Source: Styela clava
Taxonomy: Eukaryota > Chordata > Ascidiacea > Stolidobranchia > Styelidae
Assembly: GCF_964204865.1 (NCBI RefSeq)
Contig: NC_135252.1
Span: forward strand, 1,364,001-1,428,000
Length of the DNA: 64,000 nt
Direction: 5' to 3'
Below are positions 58,393 through 64,000 of this stretch, piece by piece. The position numbers and the translations under genes are program-made. A model generated the notes under the pieces. The model saw nothing but the letters and a program-made list of their open reading frames with translations. It did not search any database and was not told where the DNA came from. Position 1 is the stretch's first letter. The number at the start of each line of letters is the position of its first letter.

Positions 58393-60497
58393 TAGGGTTG
58401 GATTATCCGGATAGCGGTTAACCGGATAACCGATTAACCAAGAGGTATTTTGCTATCTGATAACCGGATATTATTGTAACGGTTAACCGGATAATAGAGC
58501 AGTATAAATAATGCATATGCGCATTAGTGATTTTTATATTTTTTGTTGAGTGGCCAATGACATCTCTCAGAGCATATAATATTCACTTATATCCACACCA
58601 CTCTGCATATTTTAGTCATCCGTGTAATGCTGGAGTGAACTTGACTATAGTATTACATCACAAAACACGCAGAAAAATGTGATTATTGCGTATTTGCGGT
58701 ATAGAAGAGCCCGACTTACCTTAAAATAAAAGCATTTCTACTCTAGATATGAAAATAAATGGTAAGCTGCACGAACAAATCCAATTTCCTATTTTTGCTA
58801 TCTTGAAAATTCATCAAATTTGAGCTATTATTGCAATTCCAATGAGTATAATTTATTTATTACAATAAATGCAGATATTAATTAGCTTATAGTTATATAT
58901 CAACATTTTCGGGAGAAAAGTCGGGTTCAGTTTCGTCGGTATATAACGCCGATAATTGTTTTATTTCGCCCGGAACTGAAATGGCCGCAGTATGTTATCT
59001 ATCGTCGTATCTATCTATCGTTAAGAGAGTAGATCTGAAACACACATTTTTGACTGACAATAAGGAATTGAATGCTAACGAAAATACCACGACTCTTGAT
59101 TTATGAGCCAGTGATAGATAAAACAAGACTCTATTTTAGGCGCTGTTGAATCGCCAAAATTTCGTAATAATCGTATTTACTGAATTTACAACAAGGGTAA
59201 CTTTTCACGGGATGTAACTTCTTTTCAAATTAAAACTGGCATAATGCCGATGTTAATTCCCCAAATAATAACGCGATGCGGAAGAAAACGATCGGCGATG
59301 ATAATACAATTAGCCTGTAAAATTCGACCGCCTTTATTAGTGACGTTTTCGAAAACTTCAAAATGAGGAGGAAAGGCTGTTATTACATTTATGGTTTTCA
59401 TGGAACTTTCACAAACAAATTTGTTTGCAAAATAGTCTATAATATTTCAGAAAAGTTTAATGTGACAGACTCTGTATCGTGTCATGTTTTTCGTTTACTC
59501 ATTTAGGGTGGTAAGTAAAGTTGTTCAAAAACTGGCGCAGCATTGTTTTGGCTCTGTTAATTTAGTTTAAAAGGTATTCGAATGGAAATAGATTTAAAGT
59601 TGTGGCCTAATTAGTACAAACGTGAGAATATTTACAGTGACATGTTAAATAAGTGAAGTTTTCAAAATAGAATAAATTTCTGACCACTTCGGTTTTTTCA
59701 TAATCATCAATTTGCTTTGTTATTAAAATTTTTGTTCAAATGACTTATATTTTCCTATACACTTCACGGAATTTGTTCCCCCTATATTCTATTTTTTGGA
59801 TACTTGGATACTTGGATACTGAAATGTTCGAAATGCACGATTTTTTGTGTTCATGATTTCATTTATATGTATGCTCTTGTGGTATATATTAACAAAGTTT
59901 ATTTTGTCGTGCAAGAAATCACCAAATATTATAGAAAACAAAATACTATACATGACAATATTAAATTTCATTGCAATTGTTAGGAAGGTGCGGATGATCA
60001 GAAATGATCATTGTGAGTCTGCGACACTAAAATTTAGTACGAGTCAAAATTTAAAGAAAAGAGGCTCTAGACACAAAAAGAAACTTTTAAAAAACTTAAC
60101 AATAAAGTAGAAATAATATAAATCTTTACATATTATTTGAATAGGGAAAATAACTTAGCAGTTGGGGGAAAAAAAATTAGGACACAATATTTTCAAAAAA
60201 TGTTTCATTTTAATATTCCGCTGTACATCGGTACGACTACTGAGCTTAAATTATTATTTATTGACACATGCAATATTAAAATGCACAATAATTCATATTC
60301 AAGAAAAATAATACATATGTGAGTATTTACAACAGAACTGTGTGGTGTTATTCGTTCAATTCACCGCGAAAATCCTGCGAAATCGGTTCTCTAAAATTAG
60401 CAGTAACTACCCGGTTAACCGTATATTTAAAATACGGAATACCCGGATATATCCGTTATCCGGATAGTGAAAATTATAGGTATCCGAACTAACCCTA
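58393..60497. mobile_element. 2.1-kb hAT-type element with TAGGGTTGG ends
   Basis: The ends TAGGGTTGGATTATCCGGAT and (inverse) TAGGGTTAGTTCGGATACC carry repeated CCGGATA and GGTTAACCGG motifs. The flanks GTGATAAT (58385-58392) and GCGATAAT (60498-60505) match at seven of eight. ORFs inside (for example 59847-60110) lack transposase motifs. Confidence 0.75.
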
Positions 60498-60505
60498 GCG
60501 ATAAT

Positions 60506-61144
60506 AGGATAAAAAAATTTTGGCTCGCCAAAAGGGAGAACCGGAAAAATCGCGAAAAAACAAAACAGCAATGCTCAATAATGTGAGGACAAACATTAAA
60601 ACGAAGTGGTATCAAATCTTCCACAGTAACGGTAATCTCATTTAATAAAAAAAACTCCCGATTTCGCTGACCGCCAGATCGCCTAAATGTGATCGCCGAA
60701 CCACCATGCTACGATGCGCAATTTTTTAATTTTGATGACGTCATCATATATAACTTTGAAGTGAAAAACAAATCTCGTAGGGCCTACATAAATGTTTGAA
60801 ATAAATGAAAGTAATAACCTTCTAGCAGTAGCAACACTCTTTAATCATTGAAAATTTCAGAGCAAATGATTATGTATTTAAAAAGAGAAAAGCTATTGAA
60901 AAAATTTGGAGATGGAGATTGCAAAATCATTTCTATAATTTTCCTCAGCGCCTCGTCGCCAATGATCGCACAGTAGTTTTCAAATTTGTCAAACAGAACG
61001 CGCAGTTCTGCAATAAATTAAAAAAGAAAATTAAACATCGATATCCACCAGAGCGCAAGACTTGATACACGCGTGATTGAAAGAACCGACATTTGTATGT
61101 GGAATGCCGAAATAATCACGCCATAATCGTGAAACATACTTTAG
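60506..61144. other. Unassigned
   Basis: A block at about 60808-60900 repeats sequence from about 10050-10170. TGACGTCA lies near 60735. No gene is visible. Confidence 0.4.
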
Positions 61145-61890
61145 CGGAAGTGGTTCCCAAACTTTTTAGAGTTGGGACCCACTATTTATTACCAAAGCTT
61201 ATGGCGACCCACTTAACTTTAATTCAATTTTAATTTAACAGAACACAGCAATGGCTAATCATCGCAAAACTACCGTGTTTCCTCGAAATGAAGACCTGGC
61301 CTGAAAATAAGATAATAATTTGAATTTTTAAAATGATTTCAGAATGACCCTACCCTTAATATAAATTTAAAATGTGTGGAAGAAGAAAGGTTCATTAACC
61401 TGAAGTAAGGTGAAGATCACACCACTATTAAAGATGGTGTGATATCACAATTAAGATATTTGTCACTTGATTTTTGTATAGAAAATACAAATAGAAACTA
61501 TGGATGTCGGTTTTTATATAATATTTAGTAAAAAATCTTGTGATTTACTACAATGTAATTTTATTTTTGATAAATGAACACAAAAGACCTATTCCAAAAA
61601 AACCATAGTGTTATTTTTCAAAAGAAATAAATCTATATCCTGTCTAAATTTCGGGGAAACACGGTAAGAAGTGCTGTACAGTGTACAAAACTGCTACGCG
61701 TAAAAAAGCCACATGGTCATTCTTTGTGTAGCAAATTTTTGTTCTTTTGAGAAGATCGTAAAAAAGAACCAATCACAGATTCGAATTTAAATCCAGTATA
61801 ATTAACCAAAGCTCTCTACATCTTTTCACGACCAACTAAGATTCCTTTTGCGACCCACCACTGGTTCGCGACCCATAGTTTGGGAACCGC
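61145..61890. mobile_element. hAT element with nested MITE
   Basis: AAGTGGTTCCCAAACTTTTT and AGTTTGGGAACCGCTA are inverted, with GGGACCCACT / GCGACCCA repeats inside. The flanks both contain a TTTAGC-like piece, a degenerate duplication at best. Confidence 0.68.
61271..61666. mobile_element. 396-bp MITE with TACCGTGTTTCC ends
   Basis: TACCGTGTTTCCTCGAAA and TTTCGGGGAAACACGGTA differ at one base and face each other. GAAGACCTGG / CCTGTCTAAATT follow inward. It lies wholly inside the 61145-61890 hAT, so it is the younger insertion. No clear duplication. Confidence 0.7.
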
Positions 61891-62899
61891 TAAAGTTTAG
61901 CCTATATAAAATACGGTACTAAAATTTAAACATTTAAAAATGTTTGCTTATGAACTCATTTAAGTGCGGGCTGAACGCGGCCCGTGCATGGGGCGTTGGT
62001 TGGACAGCCCAAACTATGTTTTTTTATTCCTCTTCGTTTTCTTTTAGATATATTCTATATGCGGTTATAATTTCGCAATTTTTAGCGTTTGCTGAGACAT
62101 AGGTTTGGTATGACGTCATAATGATTCTAACAAAACATATGAATTGTGTTCTTTTATTCAGATAACAAGCGATTCACGCTCATTTACAAACATTCCTTAA
62201 AATGTGGAGCATGAGAAATTGACACGAAACTCAAATACCTTTAGTTTAGAGAGAAGAAAACCAGAAATTGAAAGGTTAATGGAAGATGTGAGTTTAGCTT
62301 TCTGTGTAGACTTTCGTAAGGGTGATGAAGGAAGCTTTTGATCCTTCTCTAGAAACATTAGTAATGTTTCATTTCATTTGGAATACTTGAACACTTGCTC
62401 ATTCTTCTGTTTTGCACGTTAGTATATTCTTCAGATTCAATATTCTAGAAATGTTTCCGACTATTCAAAAGAAAAAGGAAAATTTACATTCGTAGCTGAT
62501 TATTATTAGTTGGAGATCTTTGACAACGCCCCACAATAAACAACAAGTCCTGTCACGAAGTTAACGATTCGTTTCTGAATCAGTTACCAGTGTTTGATAT
62601 TAGAGAGCAAAGTGCATATTGCCTGTGCCTTAATGAAATTCATCTTAGAATCGGTGTAGTTTGTTCAGAACAGTCAACACGATGGAACTTGGAATAGAAT
62701 CAGGAACATGGCATCTGCTGAAAACAATGAACATAAACTAAATATTCCATACGGCAAGACAATTTTGCAATATCATAATATCACAACTCTCTAATTTTTA
62801 AATCAATCAGCACGATATAGATTAAAAACATACAAAATTTAACAGTATATATATACCCAATGTTTCGACTTTCTAAGTAACACAATCAAATGAAATATT
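61891..62899. other. Unassigned
   Basis: AT-rich sequence without a supportable exon, RNA gene or element end. Confidence 0.4.
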
Positions 62900-62907
62900 C
62901 TCTAAAG

Positions 62908-63743
62908 CAGGGTCGGCCAACCTTTTTCGTCAAAGGGCCACATGTAGTTCCATGGTAGTTATGTTCTGGTTTTGCTACACAAACTACAGGTTAATGAACA
63001 AACAAACAATACCCTCACACCAAACTTTCACAATTATTAGAATAATGAAACTGTTGTTTCCCAACCATTGATGGGGCGCCATCAGTGGTTATTCCCGAAA
63101 GTTTCGCCAAAGGCAAGCGAAGATGCTTGATCATTTTTATCATAGCTCCCAACAAATCAATGCCTCCAGTCGTGGCTTAATAGGGACAATGACTGCGAGC
63201 TCTTTGGTAATTTAAAATCATCATTAACTCCCCGCAAGAAGATCGCCAAGTTGTCAACTCAGCAGGAAACTTGATGTCAGTGCTTTTGCCAAGCGCCAAG
63301 GAATACGATGAAAATTTTCCCGCTTTTGCAATTAAAGTTTCCGCTATAGATTTCCCAGGCTCTTCAACACGACGAGTTATGGTCTGTCTTGACAGGCTAT
63401 TTTTGCAAAAACCTCTTTTATTTCTGGACGTAAAACATTGACAACCCAAACAATACATAATATATATACATTCCTTAGATTGTTTTGCCATATCATCATA
63501 TAGAGTAGTAAAAGACCAAGAGTGTAAGCGACTATGGCACCTTTATGTATCGATATCTCCTCCCAGTTGGTTTCGATTCAAAATGACACTCATGGCACGT
63601 TTGAAAGGACTGGCAGAGCGCATTTTAGAAAAATAAAAAAATCGTTTGTATCACATCTTCACTCAATATTTTTTATTCAATTCTGGAAAATACAGCGCGG
63701 GTCATTCTAAATGCTACCGCGGGCCACGGGTTGGACGACCCTG
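62908..63743 (-). mobile_element. hAT element with decayed GTF2IRD2/ZBED-type transposase
   Basis: CAGGGTCGGCCAACC and GGTTGGACGACCCTG are inverted ends with GGGCCACATG / CGGGCCACG subterminal parts. CTCTAAAG flanks both exactly (62900-62907 and 63744-63751). The - strand (63491-63177) reads NKRGFCKNSLSRQTITRRVE, then FSSYSLALGKSTDI. This is the hAT catalytic region in which Asp normally follows SLAL; here it is Gly. The copy is truncated and inactive. Confidence 0.88.
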
Positions 63744-63751
63744 CTCTAAAG

Positions 63752-64000
63752 TAACTAAAATCCTATTTTTATGACTATAATATTAAAGCAGTAGTCATCG
63801 TGCTAATTTGACAGTAATACTGCCACAAACTATATTTATATTACACTTGAGAACCTCAATTCTTATTGTTATTTCCAACAGATACATAACGAGTACTACC
63901 AACAATACAGAACCTGTAAACACTGATTCACACCGAATACTGAGCTAGACTGAGACAAGACATCCAACCATTGCGCTTCCAATTTACTGATTATCTTAAT
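63752..64000. other. Unassigned window end
   Basis: Nothing supportable is visible. Confidence 0.35.

Overview
The window is nuclear DNA from an animal, AT-rich and dense in transposons. Two genes can be named with confidence: the 3' end of a ZEB-type zinc-finger repressor gene (+ strand, 421-2844) and a complete ten-exon alkylglycerol monooxygenase gene (AGMO/TMEM195, - strand, 34511-38935). Chordate-like ZEB fingers, short introns, a tRNA-headed composite SINE and a great many small hAT elements suggest an ascidian tunicate, most likely Ciona or a close relative. The species is an inference.

Layout. 1-3410: ZEB 3' exons and 3' UTR. 6206-9321: two head-to-tail, three-exon genes on the - strand that I rebuilt from exons too short to stand out as ORFs. 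They encode small secreted precursors: signal peptide, a shared ARQSR processing site, a short Arg/Trp-rich cationic core and a Ser/Asp-rich tail. They look like a new host-defence or signalling peptide family and are the most interesting genes here. 12370-24300: nested transposons, including a 4.5-kb element with long inverted arms and a broken THAP-domain gene. 25320-34260: LINE pieces, hAT elements, two true tRNA genes (Gly-GCC and Leu-UAG) and SINE copies. 34511-38935: AGMO, with a foldback element sitting almost on a splice donor. 39032-41072: a hAT element just upstream of AGMO, then a full SINE. 43510-48320: a tandem array of about 59 copies of a 67-bp unit, interrupted near its left end by a hAT element. 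48321-64000: further hAT elements, foldbacks, a decayed THAP exon and one tentative secreted-protein gene.

Most of the window is transposon sequence. At least ten insertions have recognisable 8-bp target-site duplications with inverted ends, and several are nested, so relative ages can be read directly. Different hAT elements share interiors while carrying different ends. All coordinates come from reading the sequence by eye. No alignment, folding or database search was run.
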